From Candidatus Stahliibacteriota bacterium (GTDB taxonomy: Bacteria; Hydrothermota; Tepidihabitantia; SM23-42): DNA of 41,500 nucleotides. Each line of letters opens with the position of its first letter. Positions within the stretch are counted from its first letter, which is position 1. Shown here piece after piece: positions 8,382-16,608 of this stretch. The stretch spans positions 1-41,500 of the forward strand of contig JAUVZL010000019.1 of NCBI GenBank assembly GCA_030602565.1, written 5' to 3'. A program made the translations under genes and the position numbers. Below the pieces are notes generated by a model. It did no database searches. It was not told the DNA's origin and was given only the letters and a program-made list of their open reading frames with translations.

Positions 8382-9116
8382 TCATTTCATTCGTCTGAAA
8401 AAGCCAAAAGTTAGATAATGAACTGAGCCGGCAATGGATTCCAGTTCATCTAGAATGATGAGCGGTGATATGGGAGGCTTTCTTAAATAACTATATTCTA
8501 CTCTCAAAAACATATTGGTTGTAAATGAATACTCACCGCCACCCACAAACCCCGCAGCTCCTGAACTCATCCGACCTCCTGCCCACCATGTGGGATTGGA
8601 TAATGGATTACTGTGTATGAGTAGACTGATTTGATATATAGTATATCTTGTCGGACCTCCGGCAATACCCCATTCACCATCACCATAGCCAGCAATAAAG
8701 CTCAATGGTGAAAGATTGAGCCTACCTGTAAAATGAGACGTAGCGTATTGGCCACCCATGAATGGCTTGAACCATATGAAAAAACCAGAAGCATCAGGAA
8801 ACCACCATTGTACCGGTAGACTGATAAGTTCGATACCACCAATTCCTCCAAATTTACCCCAACCAGAATATATATTATGATAGAGACTCAAACTTGCCGA
8901 CGGATATGTTCTAAAATATACTGTATCGATTCCTTGATGAATCATCCATTTATTAAAGGCAAATGCACCGCCAATCTCGTGTATTTCACCCATGCGATTG
9001 TATGGGGTTATCATTTCGTTTTGTGCATGCGGTGAATAGACAATTGGAGTGCAACACAGAAACAATAGTATAGCGGCAAAAGAGATTGAAGATAATACTA
9101 ACCGGTAATTTGACAT
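8382..9116 (-). CDS. Hypothetical lipoprotein, probably a surface beta-rich protein
   Basis: 244 residues. The N-terminal hydrophobic stretch (about 8-21) ends in the lipobox-like LFLCC, so it is probably a lipidated envelope protein. The rest is rich in Gly, Trp, Tyr and Phe with alternating hydrophobic strands and ends in VHYLTFGFFRR, which suggests an outer-membrane or surface beta structure. I do not recognise a family. No clear ribosome binding site precedes ATG 9116. It stands alone between repeat clusters; confidence is good for a real gene, low for function. Confidence 0.7.
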   Translation of the reverse strand: MSNYRLVLSSISFAAILLFLCCTPIVYSPHAQNEMITPYNRMGEIHEIGGAFAFNKWMIHQGIDTVYFRTYPSASLSLYHNIYSGWGKFGGIGGIELISLPVQWWFPDASGFFIWFKPFMGGQYATSHFTGRLNLSPLSFIAGYGDGEWGIAGGPTRYTIYQISLLIHSNPLSNPTWWAGGRMSSGAAGFVGGGEYSFTTNMFLRVEYSYLRKPPISPLIILDELESIAGSVHYLTFGFFRRMK

Positions 9117-9121
9117 CCGAA

Positions 9122-9300
9122 GTTTTAAACGTTATTAACGCTCTAAACGATGAATGTAGTTGCCTCTACCTGAGGCAGACAGGTGATTTATCTTCGAGCG
9201 AGCAGAGCGAGTCGAGAAGTACCTTAATGTATGGTTCTCGACTGCGCTCGAACAGGAAGAAAGAATGGGGAATCGGGGATTATCAGGCGGTTCAATAAAC
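9122..9300. repeat. Repeat cluster (TTAACG-type plus TTCTCGA-type)
   Basis: A partial copy of the tttTAAACGYTATTAACG repeat is at about 9122-9152 (better copies near 24025 and 41272). A cttCGAGCGAG...GTTCTCGACTGCGCTCGAAC palindrome follows at 9190-9253. No gene is supported in 9117-9351. Confidence 0.65.
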
Positions 9301-9351
9301 CTATCCTGAACGCAGTTGAAGGATTGGACGACTACAACAAAGAAAGTAATT

Positions 9352-10545
9352 TCAGACATGTAAGACCTTCTTGATTCTTACCAATGCCCACTGGAGTTCT
9401 TTTTTCTTTATGACTAAAGGTGGGGCAAAACGCACGACCATCTCATGGGTCTCTTTAGCAAGAATCCCCAGGTTCATCAATTTTTCACAGTATTTTCTCG
9501 CCTTCTCTTTTAATTCCACACCAACGAGTAAACCTTTACCTCTTACTTCTTTAATAACCGGGTTTTTGATTTTTCGAAGCTCTTTTCTGAACCAGTCACC
9601 TAATGTATATGCCCTTTGACTAAGTTTTTCTTTAATAATTACATCGAGTGCTGCAATGCCAATTACTGATGCCAGGGGATTGCCGCCAAATGTTGAACCG
9701 TGGTCACCCGGGTGCAGAACATTCATAATACGGTTATCACACAGAATCGCGGATACTGGATAATAGCCGCCGCTCAGCGCTTTTCCAATAATCACAATAT
9801 CAGGTCTGACTTTTTCATAATCGCAAGCGAATAGTCTACCAGCACGGCCCAGGCCCGTTTGAATTTCATCGGCAATAAATAGAACTTTATTCTTTTTACA
9901 GATATTATAACATTCCTTAAGATAACCTTTGTCCGGAATGATAACACCGCCTTCACCCTGGATCGGTTCTACAAGGAAGCCAACAGTATTTTCATTTATT
10001 GCCCTTTTTAATGCCTGAGGACTATTATATGGGATCATTTTAAAACCCGGGGTAAAAGGACCAAAACCGTCCTGATATTGAGATTCCGATGAAAAACCTA
10101 CTATAGTTGTTGTCCTGCCGTGAAAATTATTTTCACAGACAATGATTTCAGCCCGATTCTTTTTTACTTTCTTTTTATAATATCCCCATTTTCGTACCAC
10201 CTTGATTGCAGTCTCCACAGCCTCTGCACCTGAGTTCATTGGAAGTGCTTTTTCATAACCAGTTAGCGTGCACAATTTCTTTAAGAATAAACCCAGCTGT
10301 TCATTATGAAAAGCCCTTGATGTCAAGGTAATTTTTTTTACCTGAATGTTCAATGCCTTTACTATTCTCGGATGGCAATGTCCCTGGTTCAATGCCGAAT
10401 ACGCACTCAACATATCCAGATATTTCTTGCCCTCGACATCCCACACCCAGACACCCTTGCCTTTGGTTAAAACTACGGGCAAGGGATGATAATTGCGGGC
10501 ACTGAATTTCTCAGTTAGCTTAACATATGATTCATTTGTTTTCAT
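9352..10545 (-). CDS. rocD: Ornithine aminotransferase
   Basis: 397 residues. A class III PLP enzyme that converts ornithine and 2-oxoglutarate to glutamate semialdehyde and glutamate. The N-terminal phrase NYHPLPVVLTKGKGVWVWD and AYSALNQGHCHP are hallmarks of ornithine-oxo-acid transaminases. The cofactor Asp is in ADEIQTG (about 225-231), and the Schiff-base Lys is K255 in IGKALSGG. A GGAGG site lies just upstream of ATG 10545, and a promoter is readable at 10656-10683 with a leader hairpin. Single-gene unit; links to arginine/proline metabolism. Confidence 0.92.
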   Translation of the reverse strand: MKTNESYVKLTEKFSARNYHPLPVVLTKGKGVWVWDVEGKKYLDMLSAYSALNQGHCHPRIVKALNIQVKKITLTSRAFHNEQLGLFLKKLCTLTGYEKALPMNSGAEAVETAIKVVRKWGYYKKKVKKNRAEIIVCENNFHGRTTTIVGFSSESQYQDGFGPFTPGFKMIPYNSPQALKRAINENTVGFLVEPIQGEGGVIIPDKGYLKECYNICKKNKVLFIADEIQTGLGRAGRLFACDYEKVRPDIVIIGKALSGGYYPVSAILCDNRIMNVLHPGDHGSTFGGNPLASVIGIAALDVIIKEKLSQRAYTLGDWFRKELRKIKNPVIKEVRGKGLLVGVELKEKARKYCEKLMNLGILAKETHEMVVRFAPPLVIKKKELQWALVRIKKVLHV

Positions 10546-10582
10546 AATATCGCCTCCGTAAGGATAAATGCCTAAAATACCT

Positions 10583-10617
10583 AAACCCCGTTAGATGTTT
10601 ACTATCTAAACGGGGTA
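10583..10617 (-). promoter_or_regulatory. Leader hairpin in the rocD 5' untranslated region
   Basis: CCCCGTT-AGAT (from 10586) pairs with ATCT-AAACGGGG (ending about 10614) around gtttact. It lies between the rocD promoter and its ribosome binding site and is flanked on both sides by ttTAGG-type repeats. It could be a regulatory leader or simply another inserted palindrome. Confidence 0.5.
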
Positions 10618-10655
10618 AACACCTAAATCCCTAAAGAATAGAATTTGTGGTAACT

Positions 10656-10683
10656 ATTATACAGAGATTTATTGCTTTTTCAA
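10656..10683 (-). promoter_or_regulatory. rocD promoter
   Basis: On the minus strand TTGAAA (10683-10678), 16-bp spacer, TATAAT (10661-10656). The leader would be about 105 bases. Confidence 0.65.
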
Positions 10684-10707
10684 GAATCTGTTAAATACAG
10701 ATTCTTA
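10682..10707 (-). terminator. Possible terminator hairpin after the YfhO-like gene
   Basis: AAGAATCTG (10682-10690) pairs with CAGATTCTT (10699-10707), overlapping the stop of the 10705-13152 gene. No T-run follows on the minus strand, so termination strength is doubtful; it also overlaps the rocD -35. Confidence 0.4.
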
Positions 10708-13152
10708 GATTTTAAATTTTACAGCAATGACGCAAAGTGCAATTGACAGGATAAAAGCGATTATTGAAATGATCTTACCGATATTGAAATAGTCTGAGAT
10801 ATAAGCAAACATAACTTCGTGATTACCTGGTTCTAAAAGCACTGCCCTGAATGTGTAGTTTGCGCGATATAGCTTTTTCTGTTCACCATCTACAAAGACT
10901 TTCCAATCTGGATGCCAGTTGTCTGTCAACACCAAGAACCCCGCATACGGAGACGCTGCTGTACAGACGATCTTATTGGCTTTATAACTGGTGATTTCTG
11001 CTGTAGCAAATGGCAACTTCACTTCAGGGTGCGGCAAATGGGGATCTTGCTCTAGAATGACTCTTTGTCTTGGGTCAAAATCTGACGACTTCAGTCTATT
11101 CAGAATTTCCAGTCCAGACAAAACTTCATAGTCAGGCACAATATATGCTCTGGGTAATCTATTATTATTTAAAAATACAGAATATCTCTGACCCCTGAAA
11201 GCGAGCGTGAAATTGAAAAAGTACTTGTTTATCTCTCTTATAGCCTGCTGGGTCTGTGCGTCATATTGCGAAATATCTGCAGGTAAGGTTGGACCAATGA
11301 GGTATTTTATGTTAAGCATATCCAAGAACTGTGGATACTTCATGAAATTAGCTGGACTAAACATGACGCTTGTGCCTGCGCCAATATATTCCTGATACCG
11401 CTGTATCGGGTTCGGGATATAACCGCCCGCACTCTGGATATTATGGTATAAAAGGTGCAAATCCCGACTGTGTTCATACCATGGTGTTGGAAATACGCGG
11501 AATATACTTTTATCTTTTGCAATGAACCTTATCGCCTCATCCGCAGCATAATATTTTTGCGGTGCTGGACCAGCAGGTAGGTACTTGCTAACAAGAGGCA
11601 GCTGGTCAGCCATTGTGATAATCATCGCTCCAAGAGCAAGAATCCACAATTTAATCTTGCGCTTTATTGAAATAAAAATCATTGCTATTATGATCAGTAA
11701 AAAAATGAAACTGCGCCAGATGCCACCAATAAAATCCGAGAAATTTGATTCAAGCTTTGCTAATTTGTATTCAGCAACCTGTGGACCCCATGCAGCCTTG
11801 AGTTGCGGGCCTAATGAGCGCTGCATGGACTGCACAATCGAGCCTTCACCCGTGGCACAAATAATCCCCGTTATCAGCATAATCCCGAGTAGTATACCAG
11901 CGATTATGTAGAACTTCTTTACAAAAGCTTTTCTATCTTCAGTCTTTTGTTTCATTGCAAAGATATTATCAAATGAAATCGCACTGAGTACGACGAAACC
12001 AAAACTGATAAGATAAAAAATCAATGCTGGTGCACGGGTCAATTTAAATCCCGGTATAACTGTATAGAAAACTCTGAAAACCGGAGTATGTCCGCCAATT
12101 GCTACCAAGAAAACTGGTATCAGGGCAAAGAAAAAGAACTTCACATAAGGCTTTTTCCAATACATTATTATTGTGAAGACAGCAAATACAAGAGCCAGCA
12201 AGCCGAAATACTCAAGATGGAGCTTCATGCTATTCATTCCCCAATAATTATCCAATATACCTGAATAAGCAGGGATAACCAGATCAATGACTTCGCGAGG
12301 AGGCATTGCCCAGGATGTGGCGTACTCATAACCGCGCTCAACACCGCGCGCAGCAGTACCCAATCCGCCTAATACAGGTAACCAGATTGCTGCCATTATC
12401 AAACAAAGAAGTGCCACTGCTGCTAACCCATAGCCGAGGATTTTTAATAATTGCTTTTTCGAATACTCCTTTCGGTAGGCAATTAAATAATAGATAACAT
12501 ATGCAAGGATAAAAAGTAATGCATAATAGGTGATCTGAAAATGACCTTCGAAAAAAGCAAAAGCAGTAGCAAGAGCAAATAGAATAAAGTAGAGGAGCCG
12601 CTTTTTCTGCAAACCACTATGGATGAGAAATAACATCAAGGGGAACATTGCAATACTTGCTGCCCGGCCTGCGTGACCGGCATTAGGAGCTGTTGCCAGA
12701 TTGCCAATGAACTGATAGATCACCGCCCCCACAAATGCGGTGTATTTTGTCAGGCCAATTGCCTTCAAGTACAAATACGTACCGATACCTGCCAGAAAGA
12801 AAAATATGATAAATGTCAGGGTTAAAACAACATGGGGAGGAATAATCTCTCTCAGCTGAGCAAGCGGCGCCAAAGGACCACCAACTGGTGCACCAAGTAC
12901 TGGAATACCAGCAAATACGTGTGGATACCACAATGGTAGTTCATCTTGTTCTAATATCCATTTCTCAAATGGATAGCCACCAATCAAATAGTCTGACCCG
13001 CCAATCATTTTATCGGCACTGAGAAAGGATGCAAAATATAGCAAAGGCAGTACAAGAAGGAGTACTATTACAATTTTATCCCAATGAACCTCAATGAAAT
13101 TTGGTTTAATTGATTTATGTGTTTCTGTATTCTTCTTATGTTTCTTGCTCAT
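10705..13152 (-). CDS. YfhO-family integral membrane protein (GT-C-like)
   Basis: 815 residues. About 12-13 membrane segments fill residues 30-560, followed by a soluble periplasmic domain and a last membrane helix (about 790-812). The early extracytoplasmic phrase GGYPFEKWILEQDELPLWYPHVFAGIPVLG and the AGHAGR segment are typical of YfhO-like proteins, a GT-C glycosyltransferase-related family thought to transfer sugars from polyprenyl carriers to lipids or teichoic acids. It is the last of three minus-strand genes with a methyltransferase and an LPG-synthase-TM protein, which suggests envelope glycan or lipid modification. Exact substrate unknown. Confidence 0.82.
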   Translation of the reverse strand: MSKKHKKNTETHKSIKPNFIEVHWDKIVIVLLLVLPLLYFASFLSADKMIGGSDYLIGGYPFEKWILEQDELPLWYPHVFAGIPVLGAPVGGPLAPLAQLREIIPPHVVLTLTFIIFFFLAGIGTYLYLKAIGLTKYTAFVGAVIYQFIGNLATAPNAGHAGRAASIAMFPLMLFLIHSGLQKKRLLYFILFALATAFAFFEGHFQITYYALLFILAYVIYYLIAYRKEYSKKQLLKILGYGLAAVALLCLIMAAIWLPVLGGLGTAARGVERGYEYATSWAMPPREVIDLVIPAYSGILDNYWGMNSMKLHLEYFGLLALVFAVFTIIMYWKKPYVKFFFFALIPVFLVAIGGHTPVFRVFYTVIPGFKLTRAPALIFYLISFGFVVLSAISFDNIFAMKQKTEDRKAFVKKFYIIAGILLGIMLITGIICATGEGSIVQSMQRSLGPQLKAAWGPQVAEYKLAKLESNFSDFIGGIWRSFIFLLIIIAMIFISIKRKIKLWILALGAMIITMADQLPLVSKYLPAGPAPQKYYAADEAIRFIAKDKSIFRVFPTPWYEHSRDLHLLYHNIQSAGGYIPNPIQRYQEYIGAGTSVMFSPANFMKYPQFLDMLNIKYLIGPTLPADISQYDAQTQQAIREINKYFFNFTLAFRGQRYSVFLNNNRLPRAYIVPDYEVLSGLEILNRLKSSDFDPRQRVILEQDPHLPHPEVKLPFATAEITSYKANKIVCTAASPYAGFLVLTDNWHPDWKVFVDGEQKKLYRANYTFRAVLLEPGNHEVMFAYISDYFNIGKIISIIAFILSIALCVIAVKFKI

Positions 13153-13202
13153 CCTTTGAATTTAAGTATAGATAAATCTAAGGATTAGTCAAGTAAACAT
13201 GC

Positions 13203-14123
13203 TCAAGCAGCTTTATCCTTTTTGCCAACCACTTTCATTATTATTAATCCGATGAAAAACACTAATACTTCAAACAGAGTAATCCAAATTCTTGTAATGA
13301 AGCTAATGACAATGGCCAAAGGGGTAGGGAGAACTGACGACAAAAGGAATGTCATGGTACCTTCGCGAACACCTAAACCACCAGGTGCAAAAATTACAAT
13401 AAAACCAATCAACCACGATAGCGCGTAAGCTGCCGCTAAGTTGGGTACTTTGGAAAAGGGGATATAGTAAATAGCATTAATTAAAAAGTAAAATCCAATT
13501 ATTTGTGCAAACCACAGTATAAAAAACCAAAATGATAGTCTAAGATTCTTCAAATATGTTAATTTAAGGTCTTTCCGAGGTTTCTTTAGAATTCCCAAGC
13601 CAATATTGATAATCCATTGTAGTATTCGAGGAACTAGGATAACAAGCGCAACAATAAGTGGAATCGAATAAACTAGAAGACTAGTAAAATCGAAATTACC
13701 TGCAATAAAAGCAGAAATCAAAAAGATACTACCAATACTTGCTATTAATAAACACGTCTCCAGAATCATACTGACAGCCAAACTTTGTTCGTCGAGCTCT
13801 TCTTTCTTACCGACATAGACCCTACCAACCATATACCATACACGTCCTGGTAAATACTTAGCTATTTGCGTAGTTGCAATCATCCAAAAAGATTGCCAGA
13901 AAGAGATCGGATGACCCAATGTGCGCATAATTACCTGCCAGCTTTTACTATAACTAAGGAAATGAGGTATTAGAAAAAGAAATGAAAGGATTAGGAGCCA
14001 AACATTGAAATGGAGTTCACTAAATGGAATACTAGACCAATTCTCTACAAGATTTTTCCCAAGGAACAAAAATATTACTGCAATAATTACTACTGGCAGA
14101 ATTCTCTTTAGAAACTTCGGCAT
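13203..14123 (-). CDS. Lysylphosphatidylglycerol synthase-TM (UPF0104/AglD-like) membrane protein
   Basis: 306 residues with about eight membrane helices. The region TTQIAKYLPGRVWYMVGR and the GGLGVREG motif near residue 250 are characteristic of the LPG_synthase_TM/UPF0104 family, which lacks the aminoacyl-transferase domain and is often found with glycosyltransferases. It probably acts as a flippase or lipid-linked sugar accessory (inference). The start is 9 bases after the methyltransferase stop, so the two are co-transcribed; YfhO follows 50 bases later. Confidence 0.85.
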   Translation of the reverse strand: MPKFLKRILPVVIIAVIFLFLGKNLVENWSSIPFSELHFNVWLLILSFLFLIPHFLSYSKSWQVIMRTLGHPISFWQSFWMIATTQIAKYLPGRVWYMVGRVYVGKKEELDEQSLAVSMILETCLLIASIGSIFLISAFIAGNFDFTSLLVYSIPLIVALVILVPRILQWIINIGLGILKKPRKDLKLTYLKNLRLSFWFFILWFAQIIGFYFLINAIYYIPFSKVPNLAAAYALSWLIGFIVIFAPGGLGVREGTMTFLLSSVLPTPLAIVISFITRIWITLFEVLVFFIGLIIMKVVGKKDKAA

Positions 14124-14132
14124 GAGTATGTG

Positions 14133-14804
14133 CTATTCCCTTATGCATACGAGAATAAACTGATACGAAAACGACAAAGGCAGAGCCAGAGTAAATTTGA
14201 GCAGAGCTCTTTTTATGATACCGATGGGATTCCTATTTTTAAGTATCGTCGGCCCGATGTCTTTTCCAATATTGACAACTCTGATCTGGTGTATTCTGAT
14301 GAATCTAACCCACTCACCGAGGGTTGCCAGCATCTCCTGTGGCTGTTCCGTACCCTTGTATAATCTAAGCTTATTCAATATCCAATATGAGTTCGGGACT
14401 ACTAGTAGAATCTGCCCTCCCCTTTTCGTAACCCTTCTTATTTCTGCCAAACCTGCATCCGGTGAAGAGAAATGCTCAATCGAACCTAAAGAAAATACAA
14501 AATCAAAGCGGTCACTGATAAATGGCAACTTTTCACCATCTGCAACTACGGTTTTCACCTCTGGATTCAGGACTTTTCTGGACAAATCTAAAGCCTTCTT
14601 AGAAATATCAGAACCAATACACCTAAGACCTTTGCTAAAACAATACTTTAAAGCCCAACCTACACCACAGCCTACATCAAGGGATATGCGAATTCTGCTA
14701 AAATCAACATGTTTGAAAAATCGCTGCAGCCGTTTCTGGTCAATTACTTCGACGTCTTCATCAAAGTGGTATTCTTTCTCGTAAAATTCACGGTCAGTAT
14801 TCAT
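14133..14804 (-). CDS. Class I SAM-dependent methyltransferase
   Basis: 223 residues. SAM-binding loop DVGCGVGWALKYC (about 43-55), acidic residue in GSDISKKAL, motif VVADGEKLPF, and FSLGSIEHF identify a Methyltransf_11-type enzyme. These often modify quinones, sugars or lipids; with two membrane glycan/lipid proteins downstream, a cell-envelope substrate is plausible but not shown. ATG 14804 has no Shine-Dalgarno; the -10 box ends 9 bases before it, so the transcript is probably leaderless or nearly so. Confidence 0.85.
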   Translation of the reverse strand: MNTDREFYEKEYHFDEDVEVIDQKRLQRFFKHVDFSRIRISLDVGCGVGWALKYCFSKGLRCIGSDISKKALDLSRKVLNPEVKTVVADGEKLPFISDRFDFVFSLGSIEHFSSPDAGLAEIRRVTKRGGQILLVVPNSYWILNKLRLYKGTEQPQEMLATLGEWVRFIRIHQIRVVNIGKDIGPTILKNRNPIGIIKRALLKFTLALPLSFSYQFILVCIRE

Positions 14805-14813
14805 GTCAGTTTG

Positions 14814-14841
14814 ATTATAGGTTAAAAATGCACATTGTCAA
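14814..14841 (-). promoter_or_regulatory. Promoter for the methyltransferase/LPG-TM/YfhO operon
   Basis: Minus strand TTGACA (14841-14836), 16-bp spacer, TATAAT (14819-14814). The expected transcription start, about 14807, lies only about 3 bases before the ATG. It is divergent from the promoter at 14874. Confidence 0.72.
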
Positions 14842-14873
14842 CACAGTCAACTTAACACATAATCTTGAGCAGG

Positions 14874-14901
14874 TTGACATTTTTATGTAGATGGATAGAA
14901 T
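14874..14901 (+). promoter_or_regulatory. Promoter for the TPR-LamG gene
   Basis: TTGACA (14874-14879), 16-bp spacer, TAGAAT (14896-14901). GGAGGT follows at 14915-14920, just before the start codon. Confidence 0.68.
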
Positions 14902-14924
14902 TATTATAACTTTTGGAGGTAAAA

Positions 14925-16160
14925 ATGATGAGAAAAAATACCTGTTGTATAATCGCAGTCCTGGTATTTATTCTACCGATTGCGGTATGTGGCGCGAAGC
15001 GAGAAGTTGATTTATTATCTCGTGAATATGCAAAATTCATTCAAGGATATCCAGGCGGTGCAGAGGATTTTCCCCATGAAACCCGGCAGCTTCACATTTC
15101 TATTGCCCTTAAGTTGGCAGAGGTAGGTAATCTTTATTCAAAGATAGATAGAGATCAAGATGCGGTCGTTAAATACGAAGAAGCTCTTGCGCATTATGCT
15201 ACTGGCGACATTTACTATGGGTATGCGAATAGTCTCTATGAAGTTATGCATTTGGATAGCGCTCTTTTATCTTATAAAATTGCTGGAGCTCTGGGTTACG
15301 AAATAAATGAGCATGTATATTACCAGATTGCAAGAATATATAGCAGATTGCAGAAAAAACAACTTGCCTTTGAGTATTTAGATATTGCGATTATGAATGG
15401 TTTTAGGGATGAAAATCAGCTTCAACAGGATCCTGACCTTGAATTCGTTCATTCACAACAGGAATGGCATGAATGGTTTAAACAAAGAAAAGCACTTTTT
15501 CGTCCTCCAATATCCAATCTCAGGAGTTGGTTGGTTGCAGAATATCCTTTTGACGGAAATGCCCACGATAATAGTGGAAATGGGCATCATGGTACAGTAT
15601 ATGGTGCTATTTTAACGAATGATCGATTTGGCGCTTTGAATAATGCCTATTATTTTGATGGAAAAAACGATTTTATTGAAATCGGTCGCTTGCCCACTAT
15701 TAAAGAATCTAATGAAGTAACAATTTGCTACTGGTTTTCATTAACCGATCACAGTGGTTTTGATGTTTGCGGTTACATCTCAGGATATAGGAAAAAAGCA
15801 CTTAGGCTCGGACTGGATCCTCAGAGACGTATCTTCATTGATCCTGGGACGCATACTGATATTCATTCCAGTAATGTAACTTTCAATTTGCAGAGGTGGT
15901 ATCATTATGCAATGACCGTTAAAGGTGGTGAATCTGTGCGCGTATATGTGAATGGGAAAATGGTTTTTCAGACGTCTAGTGGAGTTCCAGATATACTTGA
16001 AGATCCACCTTGTTTTTCTATTGGTGCAAGCAATGAATTTCTTATAGGTAGAAGTAGGGCTCATTATACAAATGGAATTATTGATGAATTCCAGATCTAC
16101 AATCGTGTATTATCAGAAGATGAAATGGAACATCTCTATAATTTAACAAAAGCCAAATAG
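14925..16160 (+). CDS. Secreted TPR protein with C-terminal LamG/concanavalin-like domain
   Basis: About 411 residues. A signal peptide (about 1-22, ending VCGA) is followed by several TPR-like helical repeats (about 35-165) with phrases such as DQDAVVKYEEAL and KKQLAFEYLDIAI. A LamG/pentraxin-like jelly roll (about 190-405) then carries VAEYPFDGNAHDNSGNGHHG, NAYYFDGKNDFIEIG and GIIDEFQIYNRVLSEDE, all diagnostic. ATG 14925 or 14928 is the start because GGAGGT ends at 14920; a TTG further upstream is unlikely. Probably an extracellular or periplasmic glycan- or protein-binding protein. Combining TPRs with LamG in one chain is unusual. Single-gene transcription unit. Confidence 0.82.
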   Translation: MMRKNTCCIIAVLVFILPIAVCGAKREVDLLSREYAKFIQGYPGGAEDFPHETRQLHISIALKLAEVGNLYSKIDRDQDAVVKYEEALAHYATGDIYYGYANSLYEVMHLDSALLSYKIAGALGYEINEHVYYQIARIYSRLQKKQLAFEYLDIAIMNGFRDENQLQQDPDLEFVHSQQEWHEWFKQRKALFRPPISNLRSWLVAEYPFDGNAHDNSGNGHHGTVYGAILTNDRFGALNNAYYFDGKNDFIEIGRLPTIKESNEVTICYWFSLTDHSGFDVCGYISGYRKKALRLGLDPQRRIFIDPGTHTDIHSSNVTFNLQRWYHYAMTVKGGESVRVYVNGKMVFQTSSGVPDILEDPPCFSIGASNEFLIGRSRAHYTNGIIDEFQIYNRVLSEDEMEHLYNLTKAK

Positions 16161-16192
16161 CTCGTTAGAGGAGAAATAGGGTCAAATCTACA

Positions 16193-16431
16193 CAGGCTGA
16201 TCGAGAATAAGGAGTAGGGGCTTTAGGCTCGCCCCCTTAAATAAAGCTATAGAAAAATGTTTTTGGTATACTGGAATTAGAATTTAAACGGAGCTCGTTA
16301 AATATGGAGTGCAACGAGTCCCCTCGTTGCATGCAATGTCAGGAGACATTGCACTCCCAAAACACGGGCGTAAACGCCTGCCTGTGCGTTCGCACGCAGA
16401 CAGGCCCTACTCCTAATTCTCGGTCAGCCTG
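16193..16431. mobile_element. MITE-like element with CAGGCTG terminal inverted repeats
   Basis: 239 bp. The left end CAGGCTGATCGAGAATAAGG (from 16193) and right end (to 16431) are inverted repeats over about 27 bases with a few mismatches. The interior is almost all hairpins: GGGGC...GCCCC (16217-), then an outer stem GGAGTG/CACTCC (about 16303-16355) enclosing two hairpins, GCAACGAG-tccc-CTCGTTGC and CAATGTC-agga-GACATTG, giving a cruciform or cloverleaf, then GGCGT/ACGCC and GCCTGTCTG-type stems. No coding capacity. Related to 41324-41440, which shares CAGGCTG and GGAGTAGGGGCTTTAG. Confidence 0.75.
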
Positions 16432-16513
16432 TTGAAATGTGAAACGAAAAAAGCGGAGTCAGTGCTCAATATTCTGACATTTTCGTTGTGCAATGACACA
16501 TCCATTTCGCCCC

Positions 16514-16541
16514 TTGACAATCTGACAAAATTTACTATAAT
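16514..16541 (+). promoter_or_regulatory. Promoter of the FG-GAP protein gene
   Basis: TTGACA (16514-16519), 16-bp spacer, TATAAT (16536-16541): a near-consensus sigma-70 promoter about 60 bases before the start codon. Confidence 0.75.
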
Positions 16542-16608
16542 TTAATCAAGAGGTTTAAGCCTTTCTTAACATTTAGGAATATGGTCATTTGTATGATGAG
16601 GAGGTTTT

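Noticed and set aside
16160-16600. Structured RNA or riboswitch for the FG-GAP gene
   Set aside because: The hairpins lie upstream of the promoter at 16514 and are bounded by terminal inverted repeats, so a mobile element is the simpler reading.
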